A stretch of 17,563 nt of DNA from Coriobacteriaceae bacterium. Lineage in GTDB: Bacteria > Actinomycetota > Coriobacteriia > Coriobacteriales > Eggerthellaceae. The notes under the pieces were generated by a model. The model did not search any database. It had not been told where the DNA came from and saw nothing but the letters and a program-made list of their open reading frames with translations. The position numbers and the translations under genes are program-made. Of the stretch, positions 6,723 through 13,906 are shown piece by piece (positions within the stretch are counted from its first letter, which is position 1; the number at the start of each line of letters is the position of its first letter). Location of the stretch: positions 1-17,563 of the forward strand of contig SUUF01000037.1 in NCBI GenBank assembly GCA_015062635.1, in the 5' to 3' direction.

Positions 6723-7730
6723 GTGCACGCAAAGACCATCGTGAATCGGGCCGGCATCCTCATCGTGCTGGCCTTGGCCGCATGCCTGGCGCTCGCGGCG
6801 CCGGGAACGGCATCGGCCATGCAATCGCGCTCGAGCAGCTTCAATACCGATTTCGCCATTACGGGCAACGGTGCTCAGGATATGCTCGCCGTTGCGAAGG
6901 CGCAGGAAGGTCGCTCGCAATCGAGCTTGGGCTATACCGAGGGCTGGTGTGCCGATTTCGTCTGCGATTGCGCGAAGGTGCTCGGCCAAAGCGCGGCCAT
7001 ACCGTTCAATGGAATGGTTTCGAGCCTGCATGACGCCGTCATAAAGGCGGGCGGCATCGAGGTGAGCTCGCCCCAGCCGGGCGACCTCGTGTTCTTCAAC
7101 GGAAACGACCACGTGGGCATCATGGTCGATGCGAAGAATTGCATCAGCGGCAACATGGGGTCGAATCCGAGTGCGGTGAAGACCTGCAAGGTTGCCTGGG
7201 TCATCTCGGGTGCGAGCGTCGTGTATGTGCGGCCGGCGTACGGGGCAAGCAGGTACGCAATCGCGTTCAACGCGAATGGCGGCACCGGCAAGATGGCCAC
7301 GCAGACGATGAAGCGCGACAAGGCTAAGTCGCTCAAGGCGAACGCCTTCACGCGCGCGGGCTACGTCTTCGCCGGGTGGAACACGAAGAAGGACGGCTCG
7401 GGGAAGGCGTACGCGAACGGCCAGAAGGTGAAGAACCTCGCCAAGGCCGGTAAGACCGTGAAGCTCTACGCCCAATGGCAGAAGGCTCCCTACAAGGTCG
7501 CATTCAAGGCAAACGGTGGCTCGGGAGCGATGGGATCGCAGAAGTTCAAGCGAGGCCAGTCAAAGTCGCTCAAGGCGAACGCCTTCACGCGCGCGGGCTA
7601 CGTCTTCGCCGGGTGGAACACGAAGAAGGACGGCTCGGGGAAGGCGTACGCGAACGGCCAGAAGGTGAAGAACCTCGCCAAGGCCGGTAAGACCGTGAAA
7701 CTCTATGCCCAGTGGAAGAAGGCGCGCTAA
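6723..7730 (+). CDS. Secreted CHAP-domain peptidoglycan hydrolase with two InlB-type B-repeats
   Basis: The export signal is basic then hydrophobic (residues 1-32, possible cleavage after GTASA). A lipobox-like LAAC at 18-21 also makes a lipoprotein possible. Residues about 50-172 resemble a CHAP/NlpC-type amidase: Cys76 in GWCADFVCDCAK and His130 in PGDLVFFNGNDHVGIMVD are the expected catalytic pair. Such enzymes cut peptide bonds in cell-wall peptidoglycan. Two Listeria-Bacteroides (InlB B-type) repeats follow, about 178-253 and 257-332, each with the NANGG ... AFTRAGYVFAGWNTKKDGSG ... LYAQW pattern typical of surface proteins. The C-terminus is basic (QWKKAR) with no LPXTG anchor. Start GTG 6723 is chosen because AGAAGGG lies 7 nt upstream and it gives a clean signal sequence; 335 residues. 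Confidence 0.85.
   Translation: MHAKTIVNRAGILIVLALAACLALAAPGTASAMQSRSSSFNTDFAITGNGAQDMLAVAKAQEGRSQSSLGYTEGWCADFVCDCAKVLGQSAAIPFNGMVSSLHDAVIKAGGIEVSSPQPGDLVFFNGNDHVGIMVDAKNCISGNMGSNPSAVKTCKVAWVISGASVVYVRPAYGASRYAIAFNANGGTGKMATQTMKRDKAKSLKANAFTRAGYVFAGWNTKKDGSGKAYANGQKVKNLAKAGKTVKLYAQWQKAPYKVAFKANGGSGAMGSQKFKRGQSKSLKANAFTRAGYVFAGWNTKKDGSGKAYANGQKVKNLAKAGKTVKLYAQWKKAR
7326..7462 (+). repeat. Direct repeat copy 1 (137 bp) inside B-repeat 1
   Basis: These 137 bp are identical, base for base, to 7563-7699, offset by 237 bp (79 codons). The copy encodes the SLKANAFTRAGYVFAGWNTK region and what follows. Flanking parts of the two B-repeats have diverged. Confidence 0.95.
7563..7699 (+). repeat. Direct repeat copy 2 (137 bp) inside B-repeat 2
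   Basis: Identical to 7326-7462. The first difference on the right is G7463 versus A7700, a silent change in a Lys codon, and on the left T7325 versus A7562. Confidence 0.95.
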
Positions 7731-7766
7731 CGGCTGCCGAAGGCGATCGGTGAATACCGCAATGAA

Positions 7767-7802
7767 GACGCCCCGTGTCGGAATCGTCCGGCACGGGACG
7801 TC
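7767..7802. terminator. Bidirectional terminator between the CHAP gene and the dlt unit
   Basis: A long stem pairs 7767-7781 with 7788-7802 around a 6-nt loop (AATCGT). It has one T/G pair, and one position that is a C/A mismatch in plus-strand RNA but a G-U pair in minus-strand RNA. It lies between two convergent genes, 36 bp after the CHAP stop and about 40 bp after the end of the minus-strand operon. There is no clear U-tract. Confidence 0.55.
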
Positions 7803-7842
7803 GCGATATCGGAAATGAACGGGCCCGAAGGCCGTGCAACCG

Positions 7843-9138
7843 TTATTCGGTGAGTTCGCCTGGAGCGATGGGCGTCGGGTTGTCGTCATCGTCGAGGGCG
7901 TCGGTGTTACCCTTGACCGTGGCGTTTTGGGCGATGTTGCGCACATCGTAGTTGTAGGCATCGATGTCGAGCATCCAGCCATTGGCCGAAAGGGCGTCAT
8001 CGACGATGGCGCGCTTCCCATCCACCTTGTTCGTTACGAACACGAGGCCGTGGTCGCCCCAATTCCCGCTTTCGAGTTCGACGATGCACGGCTGCGCTTC
8101 GGCATCGGAATACCCGAAGTACTGCAGCACGAATTGCGTGACGGCGGCGAAGTTATAGCAGTTGCCCGAGTTATTCGCCTCGAAATACTGCTTGGCATAT
8201 TCCACATCCCAATCGGGTCCCCAGGGGCTCTGGTTGTTCTCGCGCTCGACGTAATCGGTTTGCGAGACGTAGATATTCGTGTCATACGCGTTCTTGTCAA
8301 AAGTGGCGCCTTCGGTGGAATGCTCGTCGCACACCTTCTTGATGTAGCTGTCGAGGGTCGCGTCTCCCGTGCTGAAGCGGCCGTTATCGGTCCAGGGACT
8401 CTCGACGCCTTCCTGGGATGCGGTGGTGCTTTCGGAGGCCGATGCCGATTCGGAAGACGAGGAGGAGGCATCGGCGCTCTCGGCTGCGGTGGTTTCGGAA
8501 CTGCTCTGGGCTTCCTGCGGGGCGATGGCCCCGCCGATGCAGGACACGACGTTCACCAGCAGGAATACCACGAGCAAAAGGGCGACGAGCAGAATGCCGC
8601 GCTGGAACCAGGGGTTGTCGACAATCGATGCACCACCGCGGTTGCCGCGGTTAGGCGTGCGTGGCGCGGATGAGCGCGTAGCGCGCGAGCGTGCGGTGCG
8701 GGGGGCGTAATCGTCGCTCGGCCGATAGTCATCGTAGTCGTAGCGGTCATCGTAGAGCGGCGCGCGGTTTGCCTCGGGTTGGCGCGTTGGGCGCTGCCGG
8801 GAAGCGGTGGAGGTATGGTCATACGAGCGCGGGGCGTAGTCCCGTTCGTATGACGGGCGAGCTTGGCGTTGGTAGCCGTCGTCGCGATATGCCGGCCGGC
8901 TCGAAGGCCGGGTGGCACGCTGGTCGGTGCCGTAATGCGTGCCGGTCGACCGAGTGCGGTTCGTCTGGTACGAAGACCGTCCGGCAGAGCCGGCTGGACG
9001 GTATGAGACATCGCCTTGCCGGCGCTCTTTGGCTTCGTAGGCGCCGCGCGCTTCTTGCCGGCTGGCGCCGCTGCCAGATGCGCTGCGGCGGGCGGGGCGG
9101 TAATCGTCGGGGTAATCGCGGTAGTCTCTGGTATCCAT
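7843..9138 (-). CDS. Membrane-anchored transglutaminase-like protein with Arg/Tyr-rich cytoplasmic tail
   Basis: Last gene of the dlt unit. Residues 1-170 are low-complexity and strongly basic, rich in Arg, Tyr, Ser and Asp (for example RDYRDYPDDYRPARR, SYERDYAPRSYD). One membrane helix (about 181-202, GILLVALLLVVFLLVNVVSC) is followed by a Ser/Glu/Ala linker (about 210-245) and an extracellular domain. That domain carries a transglutaminase-like triad in order: Cys327 (NSGNCYNFAAV), His363 (WGDHGLVFV) and Asp380 (AIVDDAL). Family members cross-link or cleave protein amide bonds; the substrate here is unknown. The gene follows dltX directly: the dltX stop TAG overlaps its Shine-Dalgarno AGGA. 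ATG 9138 is spaced 5 nt from that site and preferred to ATG 9144, which abuts it. No neighbour gives a function; a role in envelope modification is inference. Confidence 0.75.
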   Translation of the reverse strand: MDTRDYRDYPDDYRPARRSASGSGASRQEARGAYEAKERRQGDVSYRPAGSAGRSSYQTNRTRSTGTHYGTDQRATRPSSRPAYRDDGYQRQARPSYERDYAPRSYDHTSTASRQRPTRQPEANRAPLYDDRYDYDDYRPSDDYAPRTARSRATRSSAPRTPNRGNRGGASIVDNPWFQRGILLVALLLVVFLLVNVVSCIGGAIAPQEAQSSSETTAAESADASSSSSESASASESTTASQEGVESPWTDNGRFSTGDATLDSYIKKVCDEHSTEGATFDKNAYDTNIYVSQTDYVERENNQSPWGPDWDVEYAKQYFEANNSGNCYNFAAVTQFVLQYFGYSDAEAQPCIVELESGNWGDHGLVFVTNKVDGKRAIVDDALSANGWMLDIDAYNYDVRNIAQNATVKGNTDALDDDDNPTPIAPGELTE

Positions 9139-9145
9139 GGCCATC

Positions 9146-9328
9146 CTAGAATTGGTTGTAGATGAAATCTGCCGAGGCGCCGAAGCCCGAGAAGGCGACG
9201 AACAGGAACAACCCGATGATTGCCGCGGCAGACAGCGCTCCGATGCCGGTGCAGGCCAAGGCGTTATGCCCGTCCATCCACAGCTGGAGCTTCTTGCTCA
9301 TCGTCGGCTTCTTGCGTCCGAGCGCCAT
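9146..9328 (-). CDS. dltX: DltX-like small membrane protein
   Basis: A 60-residue protein with a basic start (MALGRKKPTMSKK), one hydrophobic helix (about 26-48) and the C-terminus FIYNQF. That ending matches the conserved FIYNxF tail of DltX, the short membrane protein of Firmicute dlt operons; to my knowledge DltX relays D-alanine between DltB and DltD outside the membrane. The ATG overlaps the dltD stop (TGATG), so translation is coupled, and AAAGGCGG lies 7 nt upstream. In Firmicutes dltX usually precedes dltA and is about 45-50 residues; here it follows dltD and has an N-terminal extension, which could be shortened if Met10 is the true start. Identification rests on the tail, the topology and the operon context. 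Confidence 0.85.
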   Translation of the reverse strand: MALGRKKPTMSKKLQLWMDGHNALACTGIGALSAAAIIGLFLFVAFSGFGASADFIYNQF

Positions 9329-10494
9329 CAGGCACCGCCTTTCGCGAACTGGTAGATGCTCTGTTCCACGTCGACCCATCCGGTCCAGCCGAAATGGACG
9401 ATGTCGTACAGGAAGTATTTCTCGTACTCGCGATCCGAGAAGTCGGCGAGCGTCACCCCGGAATGCGACGCCACGATCGAGCGCACGCGGTCGTAGCACG
9501 CGGTGCGGACGTCCTTTCCGATGCCGATGTAGTCGTAATACGGCCCCATTTCGGGCGAGAGCACGACGAGCGTCTCGATGCCGCAGGCATCGGCAATGTC
9601 GAGGAAGCACGAGAGGTCATCGTATTCGGGCGTGTCGGAATAGGTTTCGTCGGCGCGGCTGCCGGCGAGGTCGGCAAGCGCCGGCTCGAGCTGTTCGGCG
9701 TAGAACGCGTCTTCCAAGCCCCAGTCGTTGTTCGTGCTCATCTCGGCGGCGGTTTTCTCGGCTTCGGCACGCAGCGCGGTGAAATCGGGGGTGGCTGGCG
9801 CGTCGGACGTCACGAGGTTGGTGCCCTTGTCGCGCACTTCCAGCAAGCCCTGACGCAGCTTCAGGTCGTCGAGGACGCCGAATGTCAGCCCGTTCAGGTA
9901 ATCCTGCGGGAGCGTGGGCGTTGCCGCATCGAGCTGCGTCGCATCGATGCCGCTTTCCGCGAGCCGGGTGCGAATGTAGTCTTTCGCTTCGGCGGGAACG
10001 TCGGAATTCGCGCAGAAGCGCTGGTAGAGCGAGAACGAGAAGCGCGTCTTGAACGTCTCGGCGTCTTGCCCGCCATCGGCGAACCAGCCGGGGGTCACGA
10101 TGATGACCGCTTTGTCGCCCGGTAGCCCGGCGCTGTCATAGGCGCCGAGCGCGATGGCATGCCAGAGGCTCTGGTCGAACGCCTCGCCCACAAGCATCAG
10201 GCGCAGGCCGTAGTCCGCTTCCCCGAACACCGCCGCGGGCACTTGGGGCACGAGTCGGCGAGGGGTCGAGAGTTCGGACGATCCGAAAACCACGAGCGAT
10301 TCGTCCGACATCGCGGCTTCGGCGAAGTCGACGCTCGACGATTTCACGCCGGAATACACATAGCCGTATTCCATGCCGTCGCGCACCTGCGATTGCGCCG
10401 GAAAGAGCAGGCAGATGGCCGCAATCGCGCACACCGCCACCGCCACGCCGATGGCGAGGGCGGCAAAGCGGGTATGCAACGTGCGGTTTTCCAT
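9328..10494 (-). CDS. dltD: D-alanyl transfer protein DltD
   Basis: A 388-residue protein with one N-terminal membrane helix (about 10-32) and an extracellular SGNH-hydrolase-like domain. Catalytic elements seen are FGSSEL at residues 70-75 (nucleophile Ser) and DIVHFGWTGW near the C-terminus with Asp364 and His367, the DltD form of the DxxH motif. EMGPYYDYIGIG is also typical of the family. DltD acts in the last step, placing D-alanine on teichoic acid on the outer face. The ATG is 3 nt after the dltC stop, and the stop overlaps the start of dltX. The length is slightly short relative to the usual 400-430. Confidence 0.93.
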   Translation of the reverse strand: MENRTLHTRFAALAIGVAVAVCAIAAICLLFPAQSQVRDGMEYGYVYSGVKSSSVDFAEAAMSDESLVVFGSSELSTPRRLVPQVPAAVFGEADYGLRLMLVGEAFDQSLWHAIALGAYDSAGLPGDKAVIIVTPGWFADGGQDAETFKTRFSFSLYQRFCANSDVPAEAKDYIRTRLAESGIDATQLDAATPTLPQDYLNGLTFGVLDDLKLRQGLLEVRDKGTNLVTSDAPATPDFTALRAEAEKTAAEMSTNNDWGLEDAFYAEQLEPALADLAGSRADETYSDTPEYDDLSCFLDIADACGIETLVVLSPEMGPYYDYIGIGKDVRTACYDRVRSIVASHSGVTLADFSDREYEKYFLYDIVHFGWTGWVDVEQSIYQFAKGGA

Positions 10495-10497
10495 TGC

Positions 10498-10737
10498 TTA
10501 CAGGCGCTCCTGCACGCGGGCGATGATCTTGTTCACGGTGTTCATCTCGGAACGCTCGAGCTCGGTGGGGGCGATGCTCACGCCGAACTCCTCCTTGATG
10601 CTCACGAGCAGCTCGATGGCGCCGAGCGAGTCGAGAACCTCCTCTTCGAAGAGGTCGTCGTCGCGGTAATCGCCGATTTCGGGCTCTTCGGTGATGTCGA
10701 TGATGAGGTCGATGATGCGCTGGTCGAGGTCGTTCAT
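10498..10737 (-). CDS. dltC: D-alanyl carrier protein DltC
   Basis: A 79-residue acidic acyl-carrier-type protein, the normal length for DltC. Ser37 in the motif LDSLGAIELL is the site for the 4'-phosphopantetheine arm that carries D-alanine as a thioester. It receives D-alanyl-AMP from DltA and docks on DltB at the inner face of the membrane. The order dltB-dltC-dltD is that of classical dlt operons. A separate phosphopantetheinyl transferase is needed and is not in the window. Confidence 0.95.
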   Translation of the reverse strand: MNDLDQRIIDLIIDITEEPEIGDYRDDDLFEEEVLDSLGAIELLVSIKEEFGVSIAPTELERSEMNTVNKIIARVQERL

Positions 10738-10758
10738 TGCGGTTCCCTTCTCGTAGGC

Positions 10759-11937
10759 TTACAGCGGGTTGTGGAAGACCTGGCCGCTGAAGAGGGCCAA
10801 GCCGAATATCACGGCTACCATGGTAACCGCCCAGGTGCAAATGCGGAACCAGCGCTCGCGCTTGTGCTTCTTGTAGAAGCCCCACTTGCGCTGGATGAAT
10901 TCGCAGCTGGCCAGCAAGAATCCGTGGTACATGCCATATACCAGGTAGTCGAAGGTGATGCCATGCCAGATGCCCATGAGCGTGAAGTTGATGAAGAAGC
11001 CGATGCAGGCGGCGGTGACCGGCGACTCGAACCATTTATGCGCGAAGGCCGCCGAGGTGAAGCGCATGAATACGAAGTCGCGCAGCCAGGTGGAAAGCGT
11101 GATGTGCCAGCGGTTCCAGAAGTCTTTGATGTCGATGGCGAGGAATGGCGCGCGGAAGTTGCGGGGCACCTCGATGCCGAGCGCGAACCCCAGGCCGACG
11201 GCCATATGGGAGTACCCGGCGAAGTCGAAGAACAGGTAGAACGTGTAGCCGAGGGCATATACGATGTTCGCGGCGATGGCGGTGCCCACGGTGGCGGTGC
11301 CGATGACGCTCGGCAAGAACCACATGGCCCACTCGGCGAGGCTCGCGCCGACGAACTTGTACACCGCGCCCAAGATGAACCAGCCGGCGCCGCGGTAGAG
11401 CAGCGCGAGGTATTCGTCGCGCGTGCGCCGGGCGTTCATGTCTTCGACGAACTTCCTGCTGCGCAGGATGGGCCCCGACGTGAATGACGGGAAGAACACG
11501 AGGAAATACAGGTACTCGAAAGCGCCCATGTTTTTGATGAGCCCGTCGCGCGTCTCGATGAGCACCTGGATGGTCTTGAAGGTGATGTACGAGATGCCGA
11601 TGAATCCCAGGAAATCGGGTTCGACCGCCACGCCGACCTTGTATACGGCCAATGGGGCTATCTGCAGCGCGAGCGCCACGCGGTAACGCGCGACGGCGCC
11701 GGGCCGCTCCTTCTCGAAAAGCACGGCGACGTAGCGTGCCAGCACGAACGAATAGGCCAGGTAGCCCACGAAGAAGGCGAGGCTTGCCAGCGAGCGGCCG
11801 AACAGCAGCAACAGCATGACGATGGAAGCCGCGCATCCGAAGCGGGCCATCGGTTTCTCGCGAAGGCCGAGCACCGCGGCGATGGCCACGATGGGAACCA
11901 GCAGGAGGAAGAATGCGGGTTCGGTGTAAAAGCCCAT
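10759..11937 (-). CDS. dltB: Membrane-bound O-acyltransferase DltB
   Basis: A 392-residue MBOAT protein with many hydrophobic segments, the usual DltB length (about 400). The conserved loop DFWNRWHITLSTWLRDFVF (272-290) and the invariant His325 in LMGIWHG are present, as is GYTFYLFFDFAGYSHMAVG. It moves D-alanine from DltC across the cytoplasmic membrane. The start lies 7 nt after the dltA stop with a poor Shine-Dalgarno site, pointing to translational coupling with dltA. Position and motifs separate it from alginate O-acetylase (AlgI), the nearest relative. Confidence 0.95.
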   Translation of the reverse strand: MGFYTEPAFFLLLVPIVAIAAVLGLREKPMARFGCAASIVMLLLLFGRSLASLAFFVGYLAYSFVLARYVAVLFEKERPGAVARYRVALALQIAPLAVYKVGVAVEPDFLGFIGISYITFKTIQVLIETRDGLIKNMGAFEYLYFLVFFPSFTSGPILRSRKFVEDMNARRTRDEYLALLYRGAGWFILGAVYKFVGASLAEWAMWFLPSVIGTATVGTAIAANIVYALGYTFYLFFDFAGYSHMAVGLGFALGIEVPRNFRAPFLAIDIKDFWNRWHITLSTWLRDFVFMRFTSAAFAHKWFESPVTAACIGFFINFTLMGIWHGITFDYLVYGMYHGFLLASCEFIQRKWGFYKKHKRERWFRICTWAVTMVAVIFGLALFSGQVFHNPL

Positions 11938-11944
11938 GCGCCGG

Positions 11945-13522
11945 CTACCGCTCTTCCACGAGCGCGGCGAGCGCCTTGCGGTCGGCCTTTCCGCTGGGGT
12001 TCAGGGGGAAGGAGTCGACGTACTTGAAGGCGCGCGGCACCATGTAGGTGGGTACGACCTCGCGCATGTCGCGCTTCAGCTTCTTCGTGAGCGCGAAACC
12101 GCGGGGTGCGTCAAGGTCGGCGGGAACGACGAGCGCGACGAGATGCGAGATGGAGCCGTCGCGCCACGCGGGCAGCACGCAGGCCATATGCACCTCGGGC
12201 AGCGCGCAGAGCGTGGCCTCGATGTCGCCAAGCTCGATGCGGTAGCCGTGGAGCTTGATCTGCAGGTCGTATCGACCATGGTAGTAATACAGGCCGTCGG
12301 GATCGCGCGTCACCTCGTCGCCGGTGCGATAGGTGCGCATGCCATTGGCCAGGTCGGCAGGGCAGGCGTGGAATGCCGCCTCGGTGAGGTCTTCGCGTTT
12401 CCAATAGCCCAACGCCACCGTGTTGCCCACCACGACGAGCTCGCCGTGTTCGCCATCGGGGACGGGACGCATTGTCTGCGGGTCGAGCACAAGCAGGGTC
12501 GAGCCTTCCTTCGCGTACCCGATGGGCAGCGAACGGTCTTGCTCGAGCATGCTCGGCAGAATCTCGCACATCGTGACGAGGTTCGTCGACTCGGTGGGGC
12601 CGTAGGCGTTGAAAACGCGCAGGCCGGGGAAACGCCGCTGGGCCAGGCGCACCGTCTCGGGGCGCAGCACCTCGCCGGCCAGCAGCATGCGCTTCAGGTT
12701 GGGCAGAAGCGCGGCGCTGAAAGCCTCGTCGGCCAGGCACTGGTCGACGAACGAGGGGGTCGATACCCAATCGGTGACACCGCTTTCGGTGAACGATTCG
12801 AACGCGAGCGCGAGGCTCTTTTCCGCTTCATCCTCGAGCGCGAACATCGTGTCGCCTTGGGTCAGGCCGGCGCAGAGGTCGGTGATGCTCACGTCGAACG
12901 TGAACGGCGAGCGGTTGAACCAAATGCGCGGTTCGCCGTTTGCAGCCTGCGCATAGACGCTGCCGCATAGCCAGCCGGTGAAATTGTCGATGCATTCGCG
13001 GGTGATCTGCACGCCCTTCGGCGTACCGGTGCTTCCCGAGGTGAACAGGATGTAGAACGTGTCGTCCGGCTGCACGCGAACAAGCGCGTCGAGCGCCTCC
13101 TCGGCGGCTGGTTGCCGCGCGGCATCGGAGAGTTCGGCTTCATCGAAGCATGGGACGGCGAGGTCGTCGCCCAGCATTGCGGGAATCGTGCCCAGCGTGT
13201 CGAACACGACCGTGGGCCCGAGCTGGTCGATGATGCTCGCGATGCGCTCGCGCGGGAACACCACGTCGACGGGGACATAGGCATGTCCGCTCTTCAAGCA
13301 GCCCAAGAAGCATGCCAACATGATCGGCGCCTTGTGCCCGTACACCACGAGCGGCGCGCGGGCGGGGATATCCTCGTTGCCCGCAATCCAGCAGGCCAGG
13401 GCGTCCGATTCGCGCTTCAGCGCGGCATACGTTATCGATTCTCCGCGGCTGTTGCGGAAGGCGATGGCGTCAGGGGTGCGACGAGCCTGCTCGTCGACGG
13501 CATCGATGAAGTCGATTTCCAT
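11945..13522 (-). CDS. dltA: D-alanine--D-alanyl carrier protein ligase DltA
   Basis: An adenylation enzyme that activates D-alanine with ATP and loads it on DltC in the cytoplasm. It has 525 residues (family about 500-510). Adenylation motifs occur in order: A3 FTSGSTGTPKG (160-170), A5 FNAYGPTES, A8 GRYDLQIKLHGYRIELGDIE, and A10 NPSGKADRKAL with the catalytic Lys512. The complete dltBCD set downstream distinguishes it from a stray NRPS adenylation domain. ATG 13522 is chosen because the protein then begins at the normal point of the fold (MEIDFIDAVDEQARRTPDAI); the open frame reaches to 13564, but that part overlaps the preceding lipoprotein gene. The site before it (GAAGAAG) is weak, and the lipoprotein stop is only 5 nt upstream, so coupling is likely. 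Confidence 0.95.
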   Translation of the reverse strand: MEIDFIDAVDEQARRTPDAIAFRNSRGESITYAALKRESDALACWIAGNEDIPARAPLVVYGHKAPIMLACFLGCLKSGHAYVPVDVVFPRERIASIIDQLGPTVVFDTLGTIPAMLGDDLAVPCFDEAELSDAARQPAAEEALDALVRVQPDDTFYILFTSGSTGTPKGVQITRECIDNFTGWLCGSVYAQAANGEPRIWFNRSPFTFDVSITDLCAGLTQGDTMFALEDEAEKSLALAFESFTESGVTDWVSTPSFVDQCLADEAFSAALLPNLKRMLLAGEVLRPETVRLAQRRFPGLRVFNAYGPTESTNLVTMCEILPSMLEQDRSLPIGYAKEGSTLLVLDPQTMRPVPDGEHGELVVVGNTVALGYWKREDLTEAAFHACPADLANGMRTYRTGDEVTRDPDGLYYYHGRYDLQIKLHGYRIELGDIEATLCALPEVHMACVLPAWRDGSISHLVALVVPADLDAPRGFALTKKLKRDMREVVPTYMVPRAFKYVDSFPLNPSGKADRKALAALVEER

Positions 13523-13527
13523 TGCGG

Positions 13528-13755
13528 TTACTTCTTCACCGCGGGCAGGTCGTTGCCGTAGCAATTGTCCTGCTCTTCGTCATCGGCGCTGCTGCTGTCT
13601 GCGGCGTCGGAAGCCGTGGATTCGCTCTGGGCGGCCTCGGTCGAGGCGCTCTGGCTCTGCTGCCCGCCGTCAGTGCAACCCGCAAGCGCGAAGGCGCCGA
13701 GCGAGGTGACGATGGCCAGCAGAATGGTGAAGGTGAAACGGGATATGGCTTGCAA
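13528..13755 (-). CDS. Small acidic lipoprotein at the head of the dlt operon
   Basis: A short unrecognised gene. The signal sequence is clear: basic Arg6, hydrophobic core TFTILLAIVTSLGAFA, lipobox LAGC with Cys27 as lipidation site. The mature part is only 49 residues, rich in Ser, Ala, Gln, Asp and Glu, ending DNCYGNDLPAVKK. I prefer the TTG start at 13755 because AAGGAG lies 6 nt upstream and gives a normal signal peptide (75 residues). An upstream in-frame ATG at 13797 has no ribosome site and would lie inside the candidate -10. The stop is 5 nt from dltA. Its role is unknown; the position suggests co-expression with D-alanylation. Confidence 0.7.
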   Translation of the reverse strand: MQAISRFTFTILLAIVTSLGAFALAGCTDGGQQSQSASTEAAQSESTASDAADSSSADDEEQDNCYGNDLPAVKK

Positions 13756-13792
13756 GGAAAGCTCCTTCAAATGGGTTTCGGTCAACCAAGGC

Positions 13793-13800
13793 ATCATACC
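13793..13800 (-). promoter_or_regulatory. Candidate extended -10 promoter of the lipoprotein-dlt operon
   Basis: On the minus strand the sequence reads TGG followed by TATGAT (13798-13793), an extended -10 with one mismatch from TATAAT; the TG of the extension continues at 13801. There is no good -35 at the usual distance. It would start RNA near 13786, about 30 nt before the TTG start. A GCCCG-N6-CGGGC palindrome lies just upstream (13817-13832). Confidence 0.4.
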
Positions 13801-13906
13801 ATAGGCCCCGCGCGTCGCCCGATTCTCCGGGCTTACATCACAACGTTGACAATCGCGTTTGGCGACTTCATTCGCGTGGGCAAACCGAAGCGTTGCGCGC
13901 TGGCGT

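Noticed and set aside
6550..6732. Possible tRNA or RNA gene on the minus strand in the leader of the CHAP gene (a GGTATGAATC stretch resembles a T-arm)
   Set aside because: The T-loop does not match TTCGA and no acceptor or anticodon stem can be paired around it.
9329..9610. Upstream extension of the dltX reading frame to 9610
   Set aside because: The extension is an Arg/His-rich shadow of dltD. The true start overlaps the dltD stop at 9328-9330.
10159..11487. A 442-codon open frame on the plus strand opposite dltB, dltC and dltD
   Set aside because: Compositionally biased (His, Glu, Gly, Ala), it spans three real genes and has no domain or ribosome site. It is an antisense shadow.
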